DNA of 11,827 bases from an uncultured Gemmatimonadota bacterium (GCA_946887295.1 CAMPKP010000114.1:1-11827); one strand, 5' to 3'; counted from the stretch's first letter, positions 6,431-11,827 are shown. The notes: a model not told the origin generated them from the letters alone. Made by a program: numbers and translations.

Positions 6431-7353
6431 GCAAGCCCACCGCCGCTCCGCCGTTCCGCCCGTCCCCCGAGGGCCAGACCTTCGCCGGCGAGTCGCTGCT
6501 CGTCCGCTACGCCAACTTCGTCAAGCTGCCGCACACGCTCTTCGCGCTTCCGTTCGCGCTGCTCGGCGTGCTGGCCGCCGAGCCGACCTCGGCCGTGACG
6601 ATCCGGACGGTGGGGCTGGTCGTGATCGCCTTCTCGGCCGCCCGCTGGGCGGCGATGGGCTTCAATCGGATCGCCGACCGCGCCATCGATTCCCGCAACC
6701 CGCGGACCATGCAGCGGGAGCTGCCCCGGGGAGCGATCACCCTGGGACAGGCCTGGGCATCGGTGCTGGCGGCCGGAGCGATCTTCGTGCTGGCGGCCGG
6801 CTCGCTCAACCGGCTCTGCCTCGTGCTGAGCCCGCTCGCTCTGGTCTGGATTCTCGCCTACAGTCTCACCAAGCGGTTCACCTGGTGGCCGCACCTCTGG
6901 CTCGGGCTCAGCCTCGCGATCGCCCCGGTCGGCGGCTATCTCGCGGTGACCGGCCGATGGAGCGATCCCGCGTGGCCCCTCTTCGCCGTGGCCGCGGCGG
7001 TGGCGACCTGGGTGGCCGGCTTCGACATCTTCTACGCGCTGCCGGACGAGAAGTTCGACCGGCAGGAGGGCCTCCGGAGCGCGGTGGTTCGCCTCGGCAG
7101 GTCCCGGGCGATCCTCCTGGCCAAGCTGCTCCACGGCGCGACCATCCCGGCGCTCGCGCTGTTCGGCTACGGGATGGGGTTCGGCCCATGGTTCTACGCC
7201 GGACTGGTGGTGGCCGCCGGCATCCTCGCCTATGAGCACAGCCTGGTGAGGCCGGGCGACCTCTCGCGGCTCGACGCGGCCTTCTTCACGATGAACGGCA
7301 TCATGAGCGTCACCGTGTTCGTCTTCGCGCTGGTCGATCGGTTGGTCGCGTGA
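6427..7353 (+). CDS. UbiA-family polyprenyltransferase (probable MqnP, menaquinone pathway)
   Basis: This 308-residue integral membrane enzyme starts at the ATG at 6427, which overlaps the UbiD stop as ATGA. An earlier in-frame start at 6397 lies inside ubiD and is not favoured. The two prenyl-diphosphate/Mg2+ motifs are visible: Asn80-x3-Asp84-x3-Asp88 (NRIADRAID, followed by SRNPRTMQRELP) and Asp200...Asp207-x3-Asp211 (DIFYALPDEKFDRQEG). About eight to nine hydrophobic helices fill the rest, the usual UbiA topology. The 'FNRIADR-IDSRNPRT--RELP' and 'YALPDE-FDR-EGL-S' wording is characteristic of the UbiA-like branch encoded beside UbiD and UbiX in futalosine-pathway organisms. There the enzyme attaches the polyprenyl chain to 1,4-dihydroxy-6-naphthoate. 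4-Hydroxybenzoate prenylation for ubiquinone is less likely in this context. Its stop overlaps the UbiX start (GTGA). Confidence 0.88.
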   Translation: MSKPTAAPPFRPSPEGQTFAGESLLVRYANFVKLPHTLFALPFALLGVLAAEPTSAVTIRTVGLVVIAFSAARWAAMGFNRIADRAIDSRNPRTMQRELPRGAITLGQAWASVLAAGAIFVLAAGSLNRLCLVLSPLALVWILAYSLTKRFTWWPHLWLGLSLAIAPVGGYLAVTGRWSDPAWPLFAVAAAVATWVAGFDIFYALPDEKFDRQEGLRSAVVRLGRSRAILLAKLLHGATIPALALFGYGMGFGPWFYAGLVVAAGILAYEHSLVRPGDLSRLDAAFFTMNGIMSVTVFVFALVDRLVA

Positions 7354-7958
7354 GCGGCAGGCCGGGCGGGCTTCCGGTCGTGCTCGCGATCACCGGCGCG
7401 TCGGGCGCGCCCTACGGCGTCCGGTTGCTCGAGGTCCTCGCGCGGAACGGCGTGCCCGTCTGGCTCATCGCGTCGGCCCACGGGATGCGGCTCCTGGAGG
7501 CGGAGTGCGGTATCGGAACGCTCGACGCGCTTCGGGCGGCCACCGGCGGCGACTGGGCCTCGGTCACGCCGTTCTCCGATGACGATCGGGGTGCGCTCCC
7601 CGCATCGGGCTCCCAGCGGACCAGGGGGATGGTGATCTGCCCCTGCTCGATGGGCACCGTCGCCGCGATCGCGGCGGGGACCTCCCGGTCCCTGGTCGAG
7701 CGCGCGGCCGACGTGACCCTCAAGGAGCGGCGGAAGCTGGTCCTCGTGCCACGCGAGACGCCGCTCTCCCTGATCCATCTCCGCAACCTGGCCGGCGTGA
7801 CCGAGGCCGGCGCGGTGGTGATCCCGGCGGCACCCGGCTTCTATCATCGCCCCAGCCGTATCGAGGAGCTGGTGGATTTCATCGTGCAGCGGGTGCTCGA
7901 CCACGTGGATCTCGAGATAGAGATCGCCCGGCGCTGGACCGGCGAGATCCCCGGCTGA
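7350..7958 (+). CDS. ubiX: UbiX-family flavin prenyltransferase (prenyl-FMN synthase, MqnM-like)
   Basis: The product has 202 residues from a GTG at 7350 that overlaps the TGA of the UbiA gene (GTGA). UbiX makes prenylated FMN from FMN and dimethylallyl (mono)phosphate, the cofactor needed by UbiD. Signatures are the FMN loop AITGASGAPYGVRLLEVL (13-30), PCSMGTVAAIAAGTS (98-112), LVERAADVTLKERRKLVLV (115-133, with the conserved Lys125), PRETPLSLIHLRNL (134-147, with Glu136) and PAAPGFYHRP (159-168, with Tyr165). The full family length is present and no key residue appears to be missing. Encoded beside UbiD, it most likely serves that enzyme directly. Its TGA (7956-7958) overlaps an ATG at 7958 (TGATG) that opens a 39-codon ORF; the next recognised gene starts about 100 bases further on. 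Confidence 0.92.
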   Translation: MSGRPGGLPVVLAITGASGAPYGVRLLEVLARNGVPVWLIASAHGMRLLEAECGIGTLDALRAATGGDWASVTPFSDDDRGALPASGSQRTRGMVICPCSMGTVAAIAAGTSRSLVERAADVTLKERRKLVLVPRETPLSLIHLRNLAGVTEAGAVVIPAAPGFYHRPSRIEELVDFIVQRVLDHVDLEIEIARRWTGEIPG

Positions 7959-8077
7959 TGCTCGGGCGCGATGGATGGCTGCTGATCGGGACCATGGCCC
8001 CCGCGGCCTGCGGAGACGGACAAGGCCCGGCGGAGAGCCCCGTGCACCCGGCGCCGGTTCCATGCGCCTGGGCGTAA
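7958..8077 (+). CDS. Possible small ORF coupled to ubiX (39 residues, lipobox-like cysteine)
   Basis: An ATG shares its A with the stop of ubiX (TGATG), the same coupling style used elsewhere in this operon. The frame encodes 39 residues and ends with TAA at 8075-8077, 16 bases inside the start of the phosphoesterase gene. The peptide has a short hydrophobic run (WLLIG) and MAPAACGDG with Cys18. This is loosely like a lipoprotein box followed by Gly-Asp, although Pro-Ala-Ala-Cys is a weak match and the region ahead of it is short and contains Gly/Asp. It may be a tiny lipoprotein, the remnant of a larger one, or simply a translated spacer that delivers ribosomes to the next start. No homologue is recognised. 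Confidence 0.25.
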   Translation: MLGRDGWLLIGTMAPAACGDGQGPAESPVHPAPVPCAWA

Positions 8078-8553
8078 TCTCCGATACGCACGGGCTCCTC
8101 CGCCCCGAGGTCTTCGAGGTCTTCGGGGAGGTGGATCACATCCTGCACGGCGGCGACGTCGGACCGCCGGACATTCTCGCCGAGCTCGAGGCCATCGCCC
8201 CGGTGACCGCGGTCTACGGCAACACCGACGGCTCGGATCTGCGGGCCCGGCTGCCGCAGGTCGCCACACTCCGGCTCGACGGCTTCGACATCGTGGTCAC
8301 CCATGGCGACCAGTTCGGCACCCCGACCCCCGAGGCGGTGCAGGCGGCGTTTCCGTCCGCGGAGATCATCGTCTTCGGACACACCCACCGGCCGCTGCTC
8401 ACGCTGGTGGATACGGTGGTGACCGTGATGAACCCGGGCGGCGCGGGGCCACGGCGATTCAAGCTGCCTCCCTCGGTCGGCATCCTGGAGCTCGAGCCCG
8501 GCATCCCGCCGCGCGGTCGCCTGGTCCCGCTCGCCCCCTTCCACGAAGCATGA
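8062..8553 (+). CDS. Metallophosphoesterase, YfcE/MJ0936 family
   Basis: The product has 163 residues from the ATG at 8062. The frame is open upstream to 7975, but this Met directly precedes the conserved GVISDTHG, so the shorter form is preferred. All calcineurin-type metal ligands of the YfcE/MJ0936 family are visible: Asp8 and His10 (SDTHG), Asp32 (HGGDV), Asn54 (YGNTD), His81 (THGDQFG), and His107 and His109 (FGHTHRP). These enzymes hydrolyse phosphodiesters or phosphomonoesters in vitro, with two Mn2+-type metals, in the cytosol; physiological substrates are mostly unknown. A common final PGG motif (MNPGGAG, 123-129) is present. Its stop overlaps the next start (ATGA), and it probably belongs to the menaquinone operon transcript. 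I see no direct functional link to quinones. Confidence 0.88.
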   Translation: MRLGVISDTHGLLRPEVFEVFGEVDHILHGGDVGPPDILAELEAIAPVTAVYGNTDGSDLRARLPQVATLRLDGFDIVVTHGDQFGTPTPEAVQAAFPSAEIIVFGHTHRPLLTLVDTVVTVMNPGGAGPRRFKLPPSVGILELEPGIPPRGRLVPLAPFHEA

Positions 8554-9188
8554 TCGCCCTCCCGCTCCTTCTCACCCTCGCGCTTCAGGCTGCGCCGGGC
8601 GACGTCGCGCCTGTCCGGCTCGTGGATTCGCCTCCGAGGGATGCCGCACCGGGCGCGTCCGCGCTGGGCGACCCGTCGGTCCGCCTCGCCACCGGTCAGG
8701 GCGCCGCGGAGATCTGGTTGCTCCGCACGCACGATTCCGCGTTCGTTGCCGCCCGAATCCCCGACTCCACGTACTACTGGGGCGACGATCTGGTGATCAG
8801 TCTCGACATCTCGGGCGACCGCGGCCGGATACCCGGACATGACGACTTTCAGTGGTACTTTCGGCGCTCGCTCGACAGCAGCGTGGTCTATCGAGGCCGG
8901 GGAGGCCGGTGGGAAGCGCCAAGGGGAGATCCGGACTGGCGGCTCGGCACCTCGCGCGAGGGTGGCGGGTGGACAGTGGACAGCCGAAGCGACGCTGGAG
9001 GATGGTGGCTCGTGCTGCGACTCGACGGCGAATGGTTCCGGGGAGAAGGGGGGCGGCGGCCGGGGATCGCCTTCAGAGTCTACGACGACAGCCCCGGCGG
9101 GTGGTTCGCGTGGCCGGCGCCAGAGGTCGGGCGCCAGCCTGCCGCGGTGGAAGGAGTGCCCGACCTCTGGGGGGTGGTCGGGCCGTAG
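8550..9188 (+). CDS. Secreted protein, possible CBM9/DOMON-like beta-sandwich
   Basis: The product has 212 residues, starting at an ATG that overlaps the phosphoesterase stop (ATGA). Residues 1-15 form a short hydrophobic leader without basic residues (MIALPLLLTLALQAA); export is likely but the signal is atypical. The mature part is Trp/Tyr-rich beta sequence: residues 53-70 (AEIWLLRTHDSAFVAARI), then YYWGDDLVISLDISGDRG (75-92), HDDFQWYFRRSLDS (97-110), GGWWLVLRLDGEWF (150-163) and GIAFRVYDDSPGGWFAW (172-188). The pattern 'A-IP-ST-YWGDDLVISLDI' followed by strands resembles the CBM9/DOMON-like sugar- or haem-binding beta-sandwich often annotated in environmental Bacteria. This is fold-level resemblance only; no function can be assigned. 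It is the last gene of the rightward unit and faces the beta-barrel gene tail to tail. Confidence 0.6.
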   Translation: MIALPLLLTLALQAAPGDVAPVRLVDSPPRDAAPGASALGDPSVRLATGQGAAEIWLLRTHDSAFVAARIPDSTYYWGDDLVISLDISGDRGRIPGHDDFQWYFRRSLDSSVVYRGRGGRWEAPRGDPDWRLGTSREGGGWTVDSRSDAGGWWLVLRLDGEWFRGEGGRRPGIAFRVYDDSPGGWFAWPAPEVGRQPAAVEGVPDLWGVVGP

Positions 9189-9237
9189 GACATCCTTCAT
9201 GTGTTCTCAGCAGCGGGCCATGTATCTCCCGTCCTAC
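9185..9237. other. Convergent intergenic segment with a dyad joining the two stop codons
   Basis: GTAGGAC (9185-9191) and GTCCTAC (9231-9237) are perfect 7-base inverted arms. Each contains the TAG stop of one of the two convergent genes (9186-9188 on plus, 9236-9234 on minus). The 39-base loop is long and no T-tract follows on either strand. This is the only candidate for a shared transcription end between the two units, and it is weak. Confidence 0.2.
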
Positions 9238-9857
9238 AAACCCAGCCTGATGCCCGCGCTCAGGGTCCAGTTGTGGGTCGTCCTGGTGTCCACGTCTACC
9301 GCGGTGGCCTCACGGGCATCGAATTTTCCGATGTAATCCTTCGCCATCAGCTGAAGTCCGAATCGGGGCCCCAGCGGCACGTCCACGCCCGCGCCCACAT
9401 TGTACGCGAAGTTGGTGGACTTGGTCGCCACCGGCGCCACCTCGATCTCCCGGCGCATCGCGCCGGCGCCCGCCTGCACGAACGGTGTGATTCCGGCGGC
9501 GGCGCCCGCGTTCAGCGGCACGCTGAGTCGGAGCGCCGCATCGTAGAGCAGCGCGGAGCTCCGGCCGAACGACAATCCGCCGACCACCGGCACCCCGACC
9601 TCCAGGTCCGAGCTGGCGTATGCCACGTTGCCCACCAGCGCGAGGCCCCGGGTCACCCCGACCGTGGCCTCGGCGCCGAAGACAGGGCCACCCGCGCCCC
9701 GCACGCTGGTGCCGAGCGGTCCGTTCACCAGGTTGCCGAATTTCATGTAGCCCGCATAGGGAGTGATGCCGAAGCTGCCGAGCCGCGCGGTCTGCGCCTC
9801 CAGTGGCGCGGTGAGCAGGAGTCCGGTGACTGCGCCGGCGAAGAGAGTTCGAAGCAT
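9234..9857 (-). CDS. Outer-membrane beta-barrel protein
   Basis: The product has 207 residues. The start at the ATG at 9857-9855 is supported by GGAGG five bases upstream and by the signal peptide that begins there; the open frame further upstream (to 9950) is non-coding leader. Residues 1-21 are the signal peptide, cut after LEA before Gln22. The mature chain consists of alternating amphipathic strands typical of small 8-10-strand OMP_b-brl barrels: SFGITPYAGYMKFG (28-41), VFGAEATVGVTRGLALVGNV (59-78), LLYDAALRLSVPL (103-115), AGITPFVQAGAGAMRREIEV (121-140), NFAYNVGAGVDVPLGPRFGL (149-168) and HNWTLSAGIRLGL (195-207). The last residue is Leu rather than the usual Phe. Proteins of this type sit in the outer membrane; the function here is unknown. 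It appears to be a single-gene unit with its own leader. Confidence 0.8.
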   Translation of the reverse strand: MLRTLFAGAVTGLLLTAPLEAQTARLGSFGITPYAGYMKFGNLVNGPLGTSVRGAGGPVFGAEATVGVTRGLALVGNVAYASSDLEVGVPVVGGLSFGRSSALLYDAALRLSVPLNAGAAAGITPFVQAGAGAMRREIEVAPVATKSTNFAYNVGAGVDVPLGPRFGLQLMAKDYIGKFDAREATAVDVDTRTTHNWTLSAGIRLGL

Positions 9858-9862
9858 GAGAG

Positions 9863-9867
9863 CCTCC
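9863..9867 (-). promoter_or_regulatory. Ribosome-binding site of the beta-barrel gene
   Basis: GGAGG on the minus strand, 5 bases before the ATG at 9857. It decides the start in favour of the signal-peptide form of the protein. Confidence 0.75.
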
Positions 9868-9882
9868 GTGATCGTCGAGAGG

Positions 9883-9904
9883 GTCGGCGCGGCAGTGCGC
9901 CGAC
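9883..9904 (-). promoter_or_regulatory. Perfect 8-bp hairpin in the leader of the beta-barrel mRNA
   Basis: GTCGGCGC (9883-9890) and GCGCCGAC (9897-9904) pair perfectly around a 6-base loop, giving a strong GC-rich stem. On the leftward transcript it ends 15 bases ahead of the GGAGG ribosome-binding site. It therefore lies in the 5' leader and leaves the start region free. Possible roles are mRNA stabilisation, regulated access or protein binding. If transcription starts downstream of it, it could be an operator instead. Confidence 0.45.
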
Positions 9905-10010
9905 GAGCCTGCATGACGGGAGGCATGGGGGGTGCCACGACGTGCAGCACGGTAAGTCGCTTATTGGTAGACGCTTGCGGTAATCCTGGAGGGCCCGGGC
10001 CGCCGGAAGT

Positions 10011-10051
10011 GTCCCTTCAGGGGGACGCACGGGGGCTAGATCCAGTCCCCC
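10011..10051 (-). terminator. Two short hairpins downstream of the fpg/uvrC-like unit (weak terminator candidate)
   Basis: GGGGG (10031-10035) can pair with CCCCC (10047-10051), and GTCCC (10011-10015) with GGGAC (10022-10026), extended by one G-T pair. Both lie just past the stop of the uvrC-like gene on its leftward transcript. Neither is followed by a T-tract, so any termination here would be of a non-canonical kind. The rest of the 208-base gap (9858-10065) holds the beta-barrel leader; no clear promoter could be read in it. Confidence 0.25.
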
Positions 10052-10095
10052 AAAGACTTCGTATGCTAGACCCAGTCTCCCAGCGGCTTCGTGTG
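10036..10095 (-). repeat. Tandem duplication of the last ten codons (including stop) of the uvrC-like gene
   Basis: Two adjoining 30-base units, 10036-10065 and 10066-10095, match at 24 of 30 positions. On the minus strand the gene ends HTKPLGDWV-stop in the inner unit; the outer unit, directly after the stop and in the same frame, reads HTKSLGDWI-stop. The outer copy is therefore an untranslated echo of the C-terminus, or a nine-residue extension if the TAG is read through. Several of the differences are conservative at the protein level (Val to Ile, Pro to Ser). Confidence 0.85.
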
Positions 10096-11166
10096 ACGGA
10101 GTGCGTCGGGGTGGGCGCGGAACCACGACATCAGCAACAGGATCTCGTCCACCGAGTCGAGCGGAAGCGGCCATGGCGGCGGATCCGGCTTCGTCAGCTC
10201 CTCCGCGACCACCGCGCGGAATGCCTCGGTCTCGATCGGGGTGGTGGGATCGGGGAAGGCGGCCCGCACCACGCCGCGCCGGATCAGATAGACCCTGTCG
10301 TCGCCGAAGGTGCCGGGGTCGCGGTAGACGAAGGTCAGCAGATCCACCGCAGTCCGCGCCCGGTTGGTGGCGGCCAGCAGCCACTCGAGGTGCTCGAACT
10401 TCTCCCTCCAGCGCGCCGCGAGCTCGAAGCGGTCGGTCGTGGATGCCTCCTGCATCTCGCTCACCACCCGGTCGATGGGCCGGATGGTGCGCCCCTCGAG
10501 AAACGCGATCGCGGTGGCCAGCTTCGCGCGATACTCGCGCTGGGCCACGAACCCCGCGCAGGGTCCGCTGCAGAATCCGAACTCGTGCCGCATGCACGCG
10601 GCCTGCCGGGTCGCTCCGAAGAGGTCGCCCTGGCCGCTGAACACGATGGGCATCGTGGCCGCGCAGTCCCGCAGGCCGAGCAGATCGTTCAGCGTGCGCA
10701 CCGCCTCGATCGTCCGTCCCAGCGAGCGGAATGGCCCGTAGCACCGGGCATCGTCCCTCGTGACCGTCTCGCCGGCGTACACCCGCGGCGCCGGCCCGCG
10801 CGAGATCTTGATGAAGACCGCTCTGCGCGTGAGGTTGCCCCGATGGTTGAAGTGGGGCCGATACTGCTTGATCTGGCGCAGCTCGCCCAGATAGGCGGAG
10901 AACTCGCTCGGCGTGTACTCCCACGTGATGTCGCTCGACGCGTAGAGGATCCGCGCCGCCTTGTCGTCGGGATACTCCGCGCGAAAGTAGGAGAGCAGTC
11001 TGGTGCGGAGGCGCTTGGCTTTGCCGACATAGACGATGCGCCCCTCGGCGTCGAGCATCCGGTAGACCGCGGGGCGGTTCTCCGCCCGGGCCCGGACCCG
11101 CTCACGGAGGCGCGAGAGATCGGTGGCGGGCGCGGGGACCGCGCGGCGGGCGAGACGTCGGCTCAC
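10066..11166 (-). CDS. Short UvrC-like GIY-YIG nuclease (Cho-like, lacks the C-terminal nuclease half)
   Basis: The product has 366 residues, compared with about 600 for UvrC and 295 for E. coli Cho. It starts at a GTG (11166) that overlaps the fpg stop (GTGA). The GIY-YIG domain spans about residues 31-110: Ala33-Val-Tyr35, then IVYVGKAKRLRTRLLSYF (44-61, Tyr46, Gly48, Arg53), Glu95 in LGELRQIKQYRPHFN, and Asn107. Cys168, Cys191, Cys199 and Cys203 correspond to the four UvrC cysteines that bind a 4Fe-4S cluster, but the first spacing is about 11 residues longer. That insertion contains QGDLF (179-183). A UVR-like helical region follows at about 228-266, then roughly 100 residues of unassigned C-terminus. 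The RNase H-like (5' incision) and HhH2 domains are absent. It probably makes the 3' incision at UvrB-bound damage, as Cho does. The cellular role and partner are inferred from the family. Confidence 0.8.
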   Translation of the reverse strand: MSRRLARRAVPAPATDLSRLRERVRARAENRPAVYRMLDAEGRIVYVGKAKRLRTRLLSYFRAEYPDDKAARILYASSDITWEYTPSEFSAYLGELRQIKQYRPHFNHRGNLTRRAVFIKISRGPAPRVYAGETVTRDDARCYGPFRSLGRTIEAVRTLNDLLGLRDCAATMPIVFSGQGDLFGATRQAACMRHEFGFCSGPCAGFVAQREYRAKLATAIAFLEGRTIRPIDRVVSEMQEASTTDRFELAARWREKFEHLEWLLAATNRARTAVDLLTFVYRDPGTFGDDRVYLIRRGVVRAAFPDPTTPIETEAFRAVVAEELTKPDPPPWPLPLDSVDEILLLMSWFRAHPDALRHTKPLGDWV

Positions 11167-11827
11167 GATTGGCAGCGGTGGCAGAAAACCGTGATGCGGC
11201 CGTCGATGGCGTGGGTACCGGCCAGCCTGGTGCCGCAGCGGCGGCAGGGCTCCCCCTCACGGCCGTACACCAGCAGCTCGAGCTGGAAGCTGCCTTCCTC
11301 CCCCGTGCCGGTGCGGTAGTCGCGGACGGTGGTCCCGTTGGACTCGATGGCCGCCGACAGAATCCGCCGGATCTCGGCGTGAAGCCGGACGTGATCGCCG
11401 GGAGTGAGCCGGGCGGCCGGCCTGGAGGGATCGATGCCGGCAGTGAACAGCGCTTCGTTGGCGTAGATGTTTCCCACGCCGGCCAGATGCTTCTGGTCCA
11501 TGATCACCTTCTTCACCGCCTGGCGTGACCGGCCGAGTGTCTCGCCCAGGCGCTCGGGCGTGAAGTCGGCCTCGAGCGGCTCGGGCCCGATCGCCGCGGT
11601 GTACCGGCTCCAGCCGCGCGCGTCGAGGAGCAGCAGGGTGCCGAGGCGCCGGACGTCGCGGTAGACCAGCTCCCGCCCGTCGTCGAGCGCGGCCCGCAGC
11701 ACGGCGTAGCGCCGCTCGTCCCTGGCGAGCGCGCGGTCGTGAACGATCAGCGATCCGGTCATGCCGGGCTGCACCACCAGCCGCCGCTCGCCCAGATCGA
11801 TGACGGCGTGCTTGGCGCGGCGGAACA
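11163..11827 (-). CDS. mutM: Formamidopyrimidine-DNA glycosylase (Fpg/MutM), 5' end outside the window
   Basis: The frame runs to the right edge of the window; roughly the first 50 residues, including the catalytic N-terminal Pro-Glu, are missing. Shorter starts inside the window are not real because homology continues upstream. The visible part begins with FRRAKHAVIDL, whose Lys matches the conserved beta-lysine (Lys57 in E. coli), then VVQPGMTGSL. The helix-two-turn-helix is DQKHLAGVGNIYANEALFTA followed by GIDP. The C-terminal zinc finger has CRRC and CHRC, with Arg in the IDGRITVFC beta-turn. Fpg removes oxidised purines such as 8-oxoguanine and cleaves the abasic site by beta/delta-elimination. 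The TGA is interlocked with the GTG of the short uvrC-like gene, so the two repair proteins are co-expressed. Nei-type relatives are less likely, because Nei lacks the same spacing of the lysine and GMTG loop. Confidence 0.9.
   Translation of the reverse strand, partial: FRRAKHAVIDLGERRLVVQPGMTGSLIVHDRALARDERRYAVLRAALDDGRELVYRDVRRLGTLLLLDARGWSRYTAAIGPEPLEADFTPERLGETLGRSRQAVKKVIMDQKHLAGVGNIYANEALFTAGIDPSRPAARLTPGDHVRLHAEIRRILSAAIESNGTTVRDYRTGTGEEGSFQLELLVYGREGEPCRRCGTRLAGTHAIDGRITVFCHRCQS

Noticed and set aside
4946..7958. Ubiquinone biosynthesis operon (ubiE/ubiD/ubiA/ubiX)
   Set aside because: All four families also serve ubiquinone, but no hydroxylase or UbiG/COQ gene is nearby, and the UbiA motif wording and gene grouping fit the futalosine menaquinone set better. 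This is not excluded outright.
9858..9950. N-terminal extension of the beta-barrel protein to a GTG at 9950
   Set aside because: The extension would put 31 non-hydrophobic residues ahead of a typical signal peptide and ignores the GGAGG five bases before the ATG at 9857.
9763..11319. Plus-strand open frame of 518 codons opposite the uvrC-like gene
   Set aside because: It overlaps well-supported leftward genes and their leader and its composition is shadow-like (Arg/Gly/Pro/Glu-rich); no start signal or domain is visible.
11777..11827. Treating fpg as a complete gene starting at 11777
   Set aside because: Translation upstream of 11777 continues the Fpg sequence with the conserved RRAKH beta-lysine segment to the window edge, so the gene is cut by the window rather than short.

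Overview
The window looks like chromosomal DNA from a GC-rich Gram-negative bacterium. Gemmatimonadota is my best guess. This is inferred from the very high GC, the exported beta-barrel protein, the signal-peptide style, and the pairing of a zinc-type anti-sigma factor with a bactofilin-like membrane protein. No rRNA marker is present, so the assignment is provisional. Coding density is high and no tRNA, rRNA, CRISPR, insertion sequence or phage gene was seen.

Left part (1-4163). The C-terminal tail of a rightward SAM hydroxide adenosyltransferase-type gene ends at 155 and overlaps, tail to tail, a leftward DUF4126 membrane protein. To its right lies a leftward envelope-type regulatory operon, read from right to left: ECF sigma factor (4163-3561), zinc-binding anti-sigma factor (3523-2954), exported bactofilin-like multi-pass membrane protein (2964-1675), and secreted toast-rack-like beta protein (1675-803). 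The last three genes overlap one another, so they are probably translated together.

Middle part (4214-9188). A rightward operon starts about 50 bases from the sigma gene, behind a recognisable sigma70-like promoter. Its first four genes are the late steps of menaquinone synthesis: ubiE/menG, a UbiD-type decarboxylase, a UbiA-type prenyltransferase and a UbiX-type flavin prenyltransferase. This is the set expected for the futalosine pathway (mqnP/mqnL/mqnM plus menG): prenylation of dihydroxynaphthoate, prenyl-FMN-dependent decarboxylation, then methylation. Downstream come a possible 39-residue small ORF, a YfcE/MJ0936-type metallophosphoesterase and a secreted protein with a possible CBM9/DOMON-like fold.

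Right part (9234-11827, all leftward). An outer-membrane beta-barrel gene has its own leader with a strong ribosome-binding site and a perfect hairpin. Upstream of it is a two-gene DNA repair unit: fpg/mutM (its 5' end lies outside the window) is translationally coupled to a shortened UvrC relative. That relative keeps the GIY-YIG nuclease, four cysteines and a UVR-like region, but lacks the RNase H-like nuclease and HhH half.

The most notable observations are a QGDLF peptide resembling a sliding-clamp-binding motif in an insertion of the short UvrC, a 30-bp in-frame tandem duplication across that gene's stop codon, the fpg/short-uvrC coupling, and a bactofilin-like domain placed after a signal peptide.
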